Part shown: piece by piece, positions 43,255-51,388 of the stretch | How positions within the stretch are numbered: the first letter of the stretch is position 1 | Layout: each line of letters begins with the position of its first letter | Assembly (NCBI RefSeq): GCF_014595955.1 | Contig: NZ_JABVCF010000003.1 | Location: forward strand, 434,001 to 498,000 | Direction: 5' to 3' | Source of the DNA: Pseudaminobacter soli (ex Zhang et al. 2022) | GTDB lineage: Bacteria > Pseudomonadota > Alphaproteobacteria > Rhizobiales > Rhizobiaceae | DNA length: 64,000 nucleotides | The notes under the pieces: model-generated | Databases searched by the model: none | The model's input: the letters and a program-made list of their open reading frames with translations, nothing else | What the model was told of the DNA's origin: nothing | Made by a program: the position numbers and the translations under genes

Positions 43255-44739
43255 ATGTCGCCTGCCATTAACCTGAAAACTGTGACGAATAATGTCGGCT
43301 GGAGCGTACTGGCCAAGACAACCACATTCGGGCTGAAGTTTGTCACCGTGCCGCTTCTCGCCCGTATCCTCTCCCCCGAGGAGTTCGGTGTCGTCGCCGT
43401 TGCCCACACCGTCGTGCTGTTTCTGACGATGGTCGGCAGCGCCGGTCTTGCGGCCTCGCTGGTGCTCGGGCGCGACCTCGAATCGGAGACGCTACACTCC
43501 GTCTTCTGGGCAAATCTGCTGATGGCCTGCGCGCTGGCGACCGGCCTCTATGTATGGGCGGATATCCTGGCGGAACTGCTCGGCGCCGCGGACGCCGCCT
43601 TCCTCGTCAGGGTCATGGCATTCCTTATTCCGATCCAACTGTGCGGCGATGTGGCCTATTCGTTGCTGGCGCGGAACATGGCCTTCGGCAAGGACGCGAC
43701 CTGGAGCGTGCTTTCTGAATCGATCGGCGCGATGACAGCGCTCGGACTGGCCTTCTTAGGGTGGGGTGTTTGGGCGCTGGTGGCGCAGCTTTTCGTATCG
43801 GCTGTGGTCCGGCTGGCGGGGCTCTTCTACGCAAGCCGCTACAGGCCGCGCCTGGTCATGTCCTTCGGCAAGCTTCGGGGGCTTGCCAAATTCAGCCTCG
43901 GGGTCATGGGCTCGGAGATCTTCAATTTCATCACCTTCCAGTCTCCGCTGGTCATCATTTCACGCCACCTCGGTCTTGCCGATGCCGGCGCCTATTCGGC
44001 CGCAAACAGGTTTTCGAGCATTCCGAACCAGGTCGTGCAGTCGGCATTGATGGGCGTGCTCTTTCCGGCATTCAGTCATATGAACGAGGATCGCGCACGG
44101 CGGTCGCACGCGCTGATGCTCAGCACCCAGGTGTCGACCGTTTTCCTGGCTCCGATGATGTTCGGTATCTGGGCGATTGCCGAGCCTGGGATGCTGCTGA
44201 TCTTCGGGCCGCAATGGGCCTATGCCTGGCCGATCCTAGGGTTGCTCGCCTTGTCGAAGGGCATTCTCACCCCTTGCAGCACCTTCATTCCCTATCTGAA
44301 GGGCGCCGGGCAGAGCAATGTGCTGTGGTGGGTCGCGGTGATTCGGGCGATTCTCGTCTATGGCTGTGTCACCTACGGCGTGATGACGGGCGGGCTGGTT
44401 GAAGCGATGATATGGCTCTGCGTCGCCAATGCGCTCACGCTGGTCGGCTATTCATGGGCGGTATTTCGCACCGACGGGACGGCGTTCCTCTCAGGCCTCT
44501 ACGTAACCAGCCGACCGATGGTCACCGCCCTCATCATGGCCATCGCGGTCCGATTCCTGCTCGATCACATCAAGGAAGACGTGCCGAGCGCGGTATTGCA
44601 GGTGATCGTTTGCGGCCTGGCGGGCAGCATCATCTATGCCATCCTTGTCCTGTTGACCGAGCGGGAATTGATGCGGAAGCTACTGCAGTTGCTGCGCAAG
44701 AGGCAGGTGCCCGAGGCAAGTGTCGGTTCCGGCAGCTAG
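43255..44739 (+). CDS. exoT: Lipid-linked oligosaccharide flippase ExoT-like (Wzx)
   Basis: The 494-residue polysaccharide exporter has about 14 membrane helices and belongs to the MOP/PST family (V-T-V-P-L-L-A-R-I-L-S-P-E-E-F-G-V-V-A-V, then F-S-S-I-P-N-Q-V-V-Q). In S. meliloti ExoT moves the succinoglycan repeat or low-molecular-weight polymer across the inner membrane. The ATG at 43255 is preferred over the earlier ATG at 43216. It is divergent from exoW. Confidence 0.92.
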   Translation: MSPAINLKTVTNNVGWSVLAKTTTFGLKFVTVPLLARILSPEEFGVVAVAHTVVLFLTMVGSAGLAASLVLGRDLESETLHSVFWANLLMACALATGLYVWADILAELLGAADAAFLVRVMAFLIPIQLCGDVAYSLLARNMAFGKDATWSVLSESIGAMTALGLAFLGWGVWALVAQLFVSAVVRLAGLFYASRYRPRLVMSFGKLRGLAKFSLGVMGSEIFNFITFQSPLVIISRHLGLADAGAYSAANRFSSIPNQVVQSALMGVLFPAFSHMNEDRARRSHALMLSTQVSTVFLAPMMFGIWAIAEPGMLLIFGPQWAYAWPILGLLALSKGILTPCSTFIPYLKGAGQSNVLWWVAVIRAILVYGCVTYGVMTGGLVEAMIWLCVANALTLVGYSWAVFRTDGTAFLSGLYVTSRPMVTALIMAIAVRFLLDHIKEDVPSAVLQVIVCGLAGSIIYAILVLLTERELMRKLLQLLRKRQVPEASVGSGS

Positions 44740-44796
44740 CATTCGGCACAGCGTCGATGGGCTTCGCTGTGGACGCAAGCAAGGGATCGAATCGCA

Positions 44797-45180
44797 ATGG
44801 CGCTGTTTCGCTTTCAAGTCCGAAACCCGAATCGGGACCGAGACACAGATGCAGGCCGACTGCAGCGGCTCGATCGCATGCTGGACGATCTTCGCGTGGA
44901 AATAGAGCGCGAGCGAAACGGTCTCCGTGACCGCTACGACAAATTGGCCGCCGATGCCGCGTTTTCCTATCAGGCCCTGGAGAACGATAGTGTCGCGTCC
45001 TCCATGTCGTCGAAGATCGATGACATGACCGATACGATGATCCGATACAGCGGGCGCATCCAATCACTGGAAAGGCAGATCGGTTTTGTGATCGGCCTGC
45101 GCAGCCAAGTGGAGGAGTTTTCCCAGGAGAACGCTGCGGAAGGCCTTGCCGCCGATGCCGTGCCGCCAGGGCGGGGGTAA
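44797..45180 (+). CDS. Coiled-coil hypothetical protein between exoT and exoK
   Basis: The 127-residue product begins M-A-L-F-R-F-Q-V-R-N-P and is mostly a charged coiled coil (about 20-115), with no membrane helix or signal. It has a weak AAGGGA site 12 bases upstream. I know no function. It holds the place that exoH and exoI occupy between exoT and exoK in S. meliloti. Other frames here are open too, so this gene is less certain than its neighbours. Confidence 0.55.
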   Translation: MALFRFQVRNPNRDRDTDAGRLQRLDRMLDDLRVEIERERNGLRDRYDKLAADAAFSYQALENDSVASSMSSKIDDMTDTMIRYSGRIQSLERQIGFVIGLRSQVEEFSQENAAEGLAADAVPPGRG

Positions 45181-45323
45181 CGAGCGCTCACAAAACGTTA
45201 TCGTAAGTTCGAACGCACGTCACATTCTGATCCTACCCCATGCTCCAATTCACCGCGCAGCATTTGCTGTGATTTGGACGGGCCGCGCTGGGAGGACGCT
45301 GCCAAGATACGAATGAGGGTCTT

Positions 45324-46139
45324 GTGATTCAGAACGCGACCAGCACGACCGGAACCAACCTCAAACTGCTTGTCCTCGCCACTGGACTGCTCCTTGTCTC
45401 ACTCAATCCGAGCGCGTCGCTCGCGCAGGATCTCGTGGGAGAAAAATCCTTTGTCGAGAATTTCGACCGGCTCGATACAAAGCATTGGTACGTTTCAGAT
45501 GGCTGGTCGAATGGCAATCATCAGAACTGCACCTGGTCGAAGGGGCAGGTGAAGGTCGCCGATGGAACGCTCCGGCTGGGCTTCGCCAAGCAGCAGACGA
45601 AGGATCGCGCCTATGTCTGCGGCGAAGTCCAGACCAACCCCCGCTACGGCTACGGCACCTACGAAATTCGCATGAAGGCCGTGGCCGGATCAGGCCTGAA
45701 CACGGGCTTCTTCACCTATATCGGGCCTGCTCACAAGCAGCCGCATGACGAGATCGACTTCGAGGTTCTCGGCAAGAACCCCTCGAAGGTGCAGATCAAT
45801 ACGTACGTCGACGGGAAAAGCGTCGGCCCTGAAAAACTGGTGGCAGTTCCCGGCGGCGCCGATAAGGCCTTCAACGATTATGCCTTCGTCTGGGAGAAGG
45901 AGCGCATCCGCTGGTACGTGAACGGCGAACTCGTCGGTGAAGCGACCGACCCCGACAAAGTGCCGAGCCACTTATCAAAAATCTACATCAGCCTGTGGGG
46001 CACCGACACGCTGAAGTCGTGGATGGGCACATTCGCAGAGCCCGAAGGCCCCATTGCCGCCGAAATCGACCGGGTCGCATTCACCGCTGCCGGCGATGCC
46101 TGCCAGTTCCCCGAATCCATCGTCTGCAAGCTGAAATAA
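45324..46139 (+). CDS. exoK: Endo-beta-glycanase ExoK-like (glycoside hydrolase family 16)
   Basis: The 271-residue secreted enzyme has a signal peptide (cleavage near residue 34, A-S-L-A-Q) and a GH16 fold with the catalytic motif E143-I-D145-F-E147 in H-D-E-I-D-F-E-V-L-G. ExoK cuts nascent succinoglycan to shorter chains in S. meliloti. The start is a GTG with GAGG six bases upstream; the length is close to the known ExoK. It precedes exoL by ten bases. Confidence 0.94.
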   Translation: MIQNATSTTGTNLKLLVLATGLLLVSLNPSASLAQDLVGEKSFVENFDRLDTKHWYVSDGWSNGNHQNCTWSKGQVKVADGTLRLGFAKQQTKDRAYVCGEVQTNPRYGYGTYEIRMKAVAGSGLNTGFFTYIGPAHKQPHDEIDFEVLGKNPSKVQINTYVDGKSVGPEKLVAVPGGADKAFNDYAFVWEKERIRWYVNGELVGEATDPDKVPSHLSKIYISLWGTDTLKSWMGTFAEPEGPIAAEIDRVAFTAAGDACQFPESIVCKLK

Positions 46140-46149
46140 GCAGGCAGGG

Positions 46150-47343
46150 GTGAATTCCATTTCCATGCTGCACGTTCTCTATCTCGTGCACGATCTCTCC
46201 GATCCGGCCGTCCGCCGTCGGGTGATCATGCTTCAAGCGGGCGGAGCCAAGGTGACGCTGGCCGGGTTTCGCCGGGCCGCGCATCCGGCGACTGCACAGA
46301 TTGAGGGGCTTTCGCCGATCGATCTGGGGCCGACGCAAGACGGCAAGTTCGGGCAACGGCTTGTTGCGATTGCAAAGGCCGCGCTGTCGCTGCGCGCCAA
46401 GCTGAAGGGCGTTGCGAAGCCCGACGTCATCATTGGCCGCAATCTTGAGATGCTGGCGCTGGCCAAGCGGGCCAGGACGTTGCTTTCAGGCGATATCCCT
46501 GTCGTCTACGAATGCCTCGACATCCACCGCCTGCTGCTCGGGCAGAACCGCGTGTCGAGGGCGATGCGCGGTGCCGAACGCGCGCTTGGCAGGGATGCCG
46601 CGTTGCTGATGACCAGTTCGCCCGCCTTCGTGCGCGATTACTTCGAGCGCCTCGGGCAGATCGACGCACCGGTCATGCTGCTGCAAAACAAGGTGCTCGA
46701 TCTCTCTGGCAATTCCGTCGATGGGGAAAGCCACGTCATCGAAGCTTCGAGCCCCAAGCCATGGAAGATCGGCTGGTTCGGCGCGTTGCGCTGCCGAAAG
46801 TCGCTGCAACTACTCGCCGAGTTCACCCGGCGGATGGAAGGCCGTTACGAGGTCGTCCTGCGCGGTCGGCCGGCCTATTCCGAATTTCCCGATTTCGATG
46901 CATTCGTCGGCTCCGAACCGCATCTCCGCTTCGAGGGCGCCTACCGGAACCCGGAAGACCTCGCCCGGATCTATGGCGAGGTGCATTTCGCCTGGGCGAT
47001 CGACTTCTTCGAGGAAGGGCTGAATTCAAGCTGGCTGCTACCCAACCGGCTTTATGAAGGCTGCCGCTACGGAGCGGTCCCGATCGCGATGAGGCAGACC
47101 GAAACGGGCCGGTTCCTTGCCGAGCGCCAGATGGGGATTCTGCTCGACGAAGCGTCGGTTTCGGCGCTCGGCGCGCGCCTCGGCGGTATGGACGCCGGCA
47201 ACTATGCGGCCGCCCGGCAAAAGATCCTGAGCGAAGACCGCGGGACGTGGGTCAGCGATCTCCGCGACTGCCGGGCGCTTGTCGACAGGCTGAGGTCCCT
47301 GGCCAGCTCGACTGCATTCGATGCGGCATTGCAGGCAGCGTAA
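46150..47343 (+). CDS. exoL: Glycosyltransferase ExoL-like
   Basis: The 397-residue GT-B-type enzyme has L-V-H-D-L-S-D-P-A-V-R-R-R, V-V-Y-E-C-L-D-I-H-R-L-L-L, and near the end W-L-L-P-N-R-L-Y-E-G-C-R-Y-G-A-V-P, as in ExoL. In S. meliloti ExoL adds the third sugar. Start may be GTG at 46150 or ATG at 46165 (M-L-H-V-L-Y-L-V-H); both are plausible and I list the longer. It is in the K-L-A-M-O-N-P run, all on the plus strand with short gaps. Confidence 0.9.
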   Translation: MNSISMLHVLYLVHDLSDPAVRRRVIMLQAGGAKVTLAGFRRAAHPATAQIEGLSPIDLGPTQDGKFGQRLVAIAKAALSLRAKLKGVAKPDVIIGRNLEMLALAKRARTLLSGDIPVVYECLDIHRLLLGQNRVSRAMRGAERALGRDAALLMTSSPAFVRDYFERLGQIDAPVMLLQNKVLDLSGNSVDGESHVIEASSPKPWKIGWFGALRCRKSLQLLAEFTRRMEGRYEVVLRGRPAYSEFPDFDAFVGSEPHLRFEGAYRNPEDLARIYGEVHFAWAIDFFEEGLNSSWLLPNRLYEGCRYGAVPIAMRQTETGRFLAERQMGILLDEASVSALGARLGGMDAGNYAAARQKILSEDRGTWVSDLRDCRALVDRLRSLASSTAFDAALQAA

Positions 47344-47356
47344 ATCGGTGAGTGAG

Positions 47357-48367
47357 ATGAGCAGACAGACGACGGGCTCCGTCCCGGTGCTGCCGTGCAT
47401 GGCGGTGATTCCCTGCCTGAACGAAGCGGAACACATCGAGGCGCTGATCGAGCGGCTGAGTCCGTCGGCAAACCGCCTCGGAATGAAGATCGTGGTTGTG
47501 GACGGCGGCAGCGTCGATGGAACGCAGGAGATCGTGAAGGCCATCGCGGCGGCGAACCCGCACGTATTGCTGCTGCACAATGCTAGGAAAATCCAGAGTG
47601 CGGCGGTGAACCTTGCGGTCGAGGAGTTCGGCGACTGGTTCGAGAGCTTTATCCGGATCGACGCCCACGGCGACTATCCCGAGGATTATTGCGATCGGCT
47701 GATCGACGAAGCCGAAGCGACGCAAGCTGCTTCCGTCGTCGTTTCGATGGCGACAAAGGGCTTCGGAGCCTTTCAGAAGGCGACCGCCATTGCCCAGAAT
47801 TCGCGACTCGGGAACGGCGGCTCCCCCCACCGGCACGGCGCCAAAGGTCACTGGACCGACCATGGACATCATGCCTTCATGCGTGTGTCGGCATTTCGAT
47901 CCGTCGGCGGTTATGACGAGAGCTTCAGCCACAACGAGGACGCCGAACTCGACTACCGACTGCGGGCGGCGGGCCATCGCATCTGGATGACCGACAAGAC
48001 TTTCATGGTCTATTACCCGCGCGCCTCGGTGCCCGCCCTGTTCCGGCAGTATCTAGGCTACGGCAGGGGCCGCGCCAAGAACATCCTGAAACACCGGGCG
48101 GTGCCGAAGATCCGGCAGATGATTCCGCTGATGGTGTTCCCGGTGGTCGTCGGCATGTCGTTGGCGTTCCTGAGCCTTGCCGCGCTGGTCCCGGCTGGGC
48201 TGTGGGCGGCGGCCTGCCTCGGCTACGGCGCGTGGATGGCCGTCAGTCAGCGCAATCCCTACGGTCCGCTCGCCGGGTTTTCCGCCATGGTCATGCACCT
48301 CGCATGGTCGGCGGGCTTCTGGTTGCAGCTACTCGATTTCCGAAAGCGCGAGGCGCCTGCAGCATGA
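47357..48367 (+). CDS. exoA: Glycosyltransferase family 2, ExoA-like
   Basis: The 336-residue membrane-associated GT-A enzyme has V-I-P-C-L-N-E-A-E-H-I, I-V-V-V-D-G-G-S-V-D-G-T and R-I-D-A-H-G-D-Y-P. Two or three C-terminal helices (about 265-325) hold it at the inner membrane. In S. meliloti ExoA adds the first glucose to the lipid-linked galactose. The ATG at 47357 follows GTGAG; its stop overlaps the exoM start (ATGA). Confidence 0.92.
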   Translation: MSRQTTGSVPVLPCMAVIPCLNEAEHIEALIERLSPSANRLGMKIVVVDGGSVDGTQEIVKAIAAANPHVLLLHNARKIQSAAVNLAVEEFGDWFESFIRIDAHGDYPEDYCDRLIDEAEATQAASVVVSMATKGFGAFQKATAIAQNSRLGNGGSPHRHGAKGHWTDHGHHAFMRVSAFRSVGGYDESFSHNEDAELDYRLRAAGHRIWMTDKTFMVYYPRASVPALFRQYLGYGRGRAKNILKHRAVPKIRQMIPLMVFPVVVGMSLAFLSLAALVPAGLWAAACLGYGAWMAVSQRNPYGPLAGFSAMVMHLAWSAGFWLQLLDFRKREAPAA

Positions 48368-49305
48368 CAAAAGGTGAAAACTTGCGAATTGATGTTTGCG
48401 TATGCACCTACCGCAGGCGCGAACTGGACGACACGCTCCTCTCAATAGGCGCGCTGACCGTGCCAGAGAATGCGACTGTTAGAGTGATCGTTGCCGACAA
48501 TGATGTCGTGCCGAGCGCCCGGGAAAGGGTCTATGCGCTGGCGGCGGAGATCCCCTTCCCCGTCGTCTACGTGCACTGCCCCGCATCCAACATTTCCATC
48601 GCACGCAACGCCTGCGTCGAAAACAGCACGGGCGATTTCCTGGCCTTCATCGACGACGATGAGACGGCGTCGGAGGAATGGCTGACGGAATTGGTCCAAG
48701 TCGCCGAGTCGACCTGCGCGGAAGCGGTGCTCGGGCCGGTGCAGGCCGTTTATTCCGATGATGCGCCCGGTTGGATGAAGCGCGGCGATTTTCATTCGAC
48801 CGCTCCCGTGTGGGTCAAGGGCGAGATCCGCACCGGATATACCTGCAACGTTCTGCTGCGCCGCACCTCACCGCATGTTGCGCAACGCCGCTTCAATCTT
48901 GCGCTTGGCAGGACGGGCGGCGAGGACACCGAGTATTTTACGCAGTTGCACCAGGCGGGCGGCTCGATCGCCTATGCGCCGCAAGCGACGGTCTACGAGC
49001 GGGTTCCTCATAACCGCTCGCAGTTCTCCTGGCTGACGAAACGCCGGTTCAGGTTCGGCCAGACCCATGGCCGGCTGGTCGGCGAGACCCGCCAGGGTCT
49101 CGCGACCTTGCGGCAGGTCGTGCTTGCAGCGGCGAAGGCGGGCTATTGCTTCGCTGCCGCCGCGGCGCTCGCGATCGCACCTGTCAGGCGCAATCGCTTC
49201 GTTCTGCGCGGCATAATGCATTCCGGAGTGGTCAGCGGGCTGCTCGGCATCCGCGAGATCCGTCAGTACGGCGAACCGGCAAGTGGACGCGCCGATGCAG
49301 CCTGA
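48364..49305 (+). CDS. exoM: Glycosyltransferase family 2, ExoM-like
   Basis: The 313-residue enzyme has D-V-C-V-C-T-Y-R-R-R-E-L, V-I-V-A-D-N-D and L-A-F-I-D-D-D-E, plus C-terminal hydrophobic segments. In S. meliloti ExoM adds the fourth sugar from UDP-glucose. It starts on the exoA stop (ATGA) and its end overlaps the exoO start, so translation is coupled. Confidence 0.92.
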   Translation: MTKGENLRIDVCVCTYRRRELDDTLLSIGALTVPENATVRVIVADNDVVPSARERVYALAAEIPFPVVYVHCPASNISIARNACVENSTGDFLAFIDDDETASEEWLTELVQVAESTCAEAVLGPVQAVYSDDAPGWMKRGDFHSTAPVWVKGEIRTGYTCNVLLRRTSPHVAQRRFNLALGRTGGEDTEYFTQLHQAGGSIAYAPQATVYERVPHNRSQFSWLTKRRFRFGQTHGRLVGETRQGLATLRQVVLAAAKAGYCFAAAAALAIAPVRRNRFVLRGIMHSGVVSGLLGIREIRQYGEPASGRADAA

Positions 49306-50257
49306 CGTGAGCTTCGTGATCGCCGCTTTCAACGCGGAACGGTCGATCGCGCGCGCCATCGAAAGTGCGCTGGCCCAGCGCGACGTGACCGTGGAGGTGG
49401 TGGTCGTCGATGATTGTTCCACCGACCGGACCGTCGAGGTGGCGCGCTCCTTCCCGGCCGAACTGGTGCGGGTGGTCGAACTTGAGAAAAACCGCGGCCC
49501 GGGCGGGGCGCGCAATGCCGGACTGGAGATCGCGCGCGGCCGCTGGATCGCAGTGCTCGATTCGGATGACGTGGTCTATCCGGACCGTCTCGCCCGGATG
49601 ATCCGCCGCGCCGAGACGGCCGATGCCCAGATCGCGGTCGACAATCTCGGAGTGGTACAAGAAACGAGCGGCACCAAAACGATCATGTTTGCCCCGGCGC
49701 AATTGGCGAAATTTTCTGAGCTCCGTCTCGCCGACTTCATCGGGGCGAACATGCTGTTCGAGGAGACCTTTTCGTTCGGCTACATGAAGCCGATCTTCGA
49801 ACGGCGCTTCATCGAACGAAACGCGCTCCGCTACATCGAAACGCTGCGCATCGGCGAGGATTATGTTTTTCTCGCCTCGGCGCTGGCGAGAGGCGGCCGC
49901 TGCATCGTCGTGCCCGAGCCGGGATACGCCTACCACATTCGATCGAGTTCCATCTCCCGCGTGCTCAAGCTAGACCACGTCGAAGCGATGATGGCGGCCG
50001 ATGAAGCCTTCGTGCGGGACCACCCGCTGGATCCCGCGGCGCAAGCGGCGCAGGCGAGGCGCGTGCGCAGCCTTGAAGAGGCTAAGTCCTTCCTCACCAT
50101 CGTGCAGCATCTGAAGCAGCACGCGCCGTTGAAGGCGATGAAGACCGCGCTACGCGATCCGATGGCGGTCAGGCATCTGAGAATGCCGATCGCAGCCAGG
50201 CTGCGTCGGCTCGGTACACCGTTCTGTTCGCGAAAGACGCTCCAACAGACCGGATAG
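49295..50257 (+). CDS. exoO: Glycosyltransferase family 2, ExoO-like
   Basis: The 320-residue GT-A enzyme has S-F-V-I-A-A-F-N-A-E-R-S-I, V-V-V-V-D-D-C-S-T-D-R-T, G-G-A-R-N-A-G-L and A-V-L-D-S-D-D. ExoO adds the fifth glucose in S. meliloti. I use the ATG at 49295, which overlaps the end of exoM by 11 bases; a GTG at 49283 is an alternative. It resembles exoU at both ends, as expected for paralogues. Confidence 0.9.
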   Translation: MQPDVSFVIAAFNAERSIARAIESALAQRDVTVEVVVVDDCSTDRTVEVARSFPAELVRVVELEKNRGPGGARNAGLEIARGRWIAVLDSDDVVYPDRLARMIRRAETADAQIAVDNLGVVQETSGTKTIMFAPAQLAKFSELRLADFIGANMLFEETFSFGYMKPIFERRFIERNALRYIETLRIGEDYVFLASALARGGRCIVVPEPGYAYHIRSSSISRVLKLDHVEAMMAADEAFVRDHPLDPAAQAAQARRVRSLEEAKSFLTIVQHLKQHAPLKAMKTALRDPMAVRHLRMPIAARLRRLGTPFCSRKTLQQTG

Positions 50258-50308
50258 ACGAAATCACGGAATTGGGCGGGGTGGCGCAATTACCATGAGG
50301 GATATGAG

Positions 50309-51205
50309 ATGAACAAAGTCAGGAAAGCAGTGATCCCGGTTGCCGGCCTCGGAACGCGGTTCCTTCCGGCCACAAAGGCCATGCCGAAGGAAATGCTGAC
50401 CGTGGTCGATCGTCCTGTCGTGCAATATGCCGTCGACGAGGCCCTGGAGGCGGGCATCGAGCACATCGTCTTCGTCACCGGGCGCAACAAGCACGTGATC
50501 GAGGATTATTTCGACATCCAGCCGGAACTACTCGACACACTGACCCAGTCGCGAAAGCACGCGCAACTCGAGACACTGCAGGCAATGCAGTTGCCGGCCG
50601 GAGCAGTGAGCTTCACGCGACAGCAGGCGCCGCACGGCCTCGGGCATGCGGTCTGGTGCGCCCGCGACCTCGTCGGCGACGAGCCCTTCGCCCTTCTTCT
50701 GCCGGATATGGTTTCTTTCGGGAAAAAGGGATGCCTCGCCGGCGTCATGGAGCTTTACGGGAAGACGGGCGGCAATGTCATTGCCGTCGAGCAGTGCGAT
50801 CCGACCGAAACAAACAAATACGGCATCGTCGGCAAAGGCGAGGACGTCGGCTCGGGATTTGTCGTTACGGAGATGGTCGAAAAGCCGGCCCCCGCCGTCG
50901 CTCCGTCAAACTACTACATCAATGGCCGCTACATCCTGCAGCCGGAAGTGTTCGAGCTTCTTGGCACGCAGGAGCGCGGCGCGGGCAATGAGATCCAGTT
51001 GACCGATGCCATGAAGCGGCTTGCCCAAAGCCAGCAGTTCCATGCTCACCCGTTCGACGGGCGCATGTTCGACTGCGGCTCCAAGGAAGGCTTCATCCAG
51101 GCCAACGTGGCCTTCGCGCTTGCCCGTAGCGACATGCGCGATCTCGTCTTCGAGCCGATTGCCGAGATGGTGGCGGCAGTGGAACCTCGCGCCGAAGCGG
51201 CCTGA
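50309..51205 (+). CDS. exoN: UTP-glucose-1-phosphate uridylyltransferase ExoN-like
   Basis: The 298-residue enzyme makes UDP-glucose, the sugar donor for most steps of succinoglycan synthesis. It has [16 protein letters not shown] near the start, [17 protein letters not shown] and F-D-C-G-S-K-E-G at the C-terminus. ATG at 50309 with GAGG-like site upstream. It sits between exoO and exoP, as in S. meliloti. A housekeeping galU elsewhere may overlap in function. Confidence 0.95.
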   Translation: MNKVRKAVIPVAGLGTRFLPATKAMPKEMLTVVDRPVVQYAVDEALEAGIEHIVFVTGRNKHVIEDYFDIQPELLDTLTQSRKHAQLETLQAMQLPAGAVSFTRQQAPHGLGHAVWCARDLVGDEPFALLLPDMVSFGKKGCLAGVMELYGKTGGNVIAVEQCDPTETNKYGIVGKGEDVGSGFVVTEMVEKPAPAVAPSNYYINGRYILQPEVFELLGTQERGAGNEIQLTDAMKRLAQSQQFHAHPFDGRMFDCGSKEGFIQANVAFALARSDMRDLVFEPIAEMVAAVEPRAEAA

Positions 51206-51221
51206 GCACGCATCACCTATG

Positions 51222-51250
51222 CCACAGCCGGACAGAGCGTCCGGCTGTGG
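51222..51250. other. Perfect 12-bp hairpin between exoN and exoP
   Basis: Arms 51222-51233 and 51239-51250 are exact complements around AGAGC, 17 bases after the exoN stop. No T run follows in either direction, so it is not a clear intrinsic terminator. It may weaken read-through or protect the exoN mRNA end before exoP. Confidence 0.55.
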
Positions 51251-51388
51251 AAACATGGGATCGGACGAACTTGCGTCACAGATGGCGCGGGAAACGCATT
51301 CTCGCCCCATACAAATGTTTGATGCCGCCTCGCGGCTCCTGACCAGCAGCCAAGAGAACAGAAGCGGCGATCGACGCCTGCGAGGATC

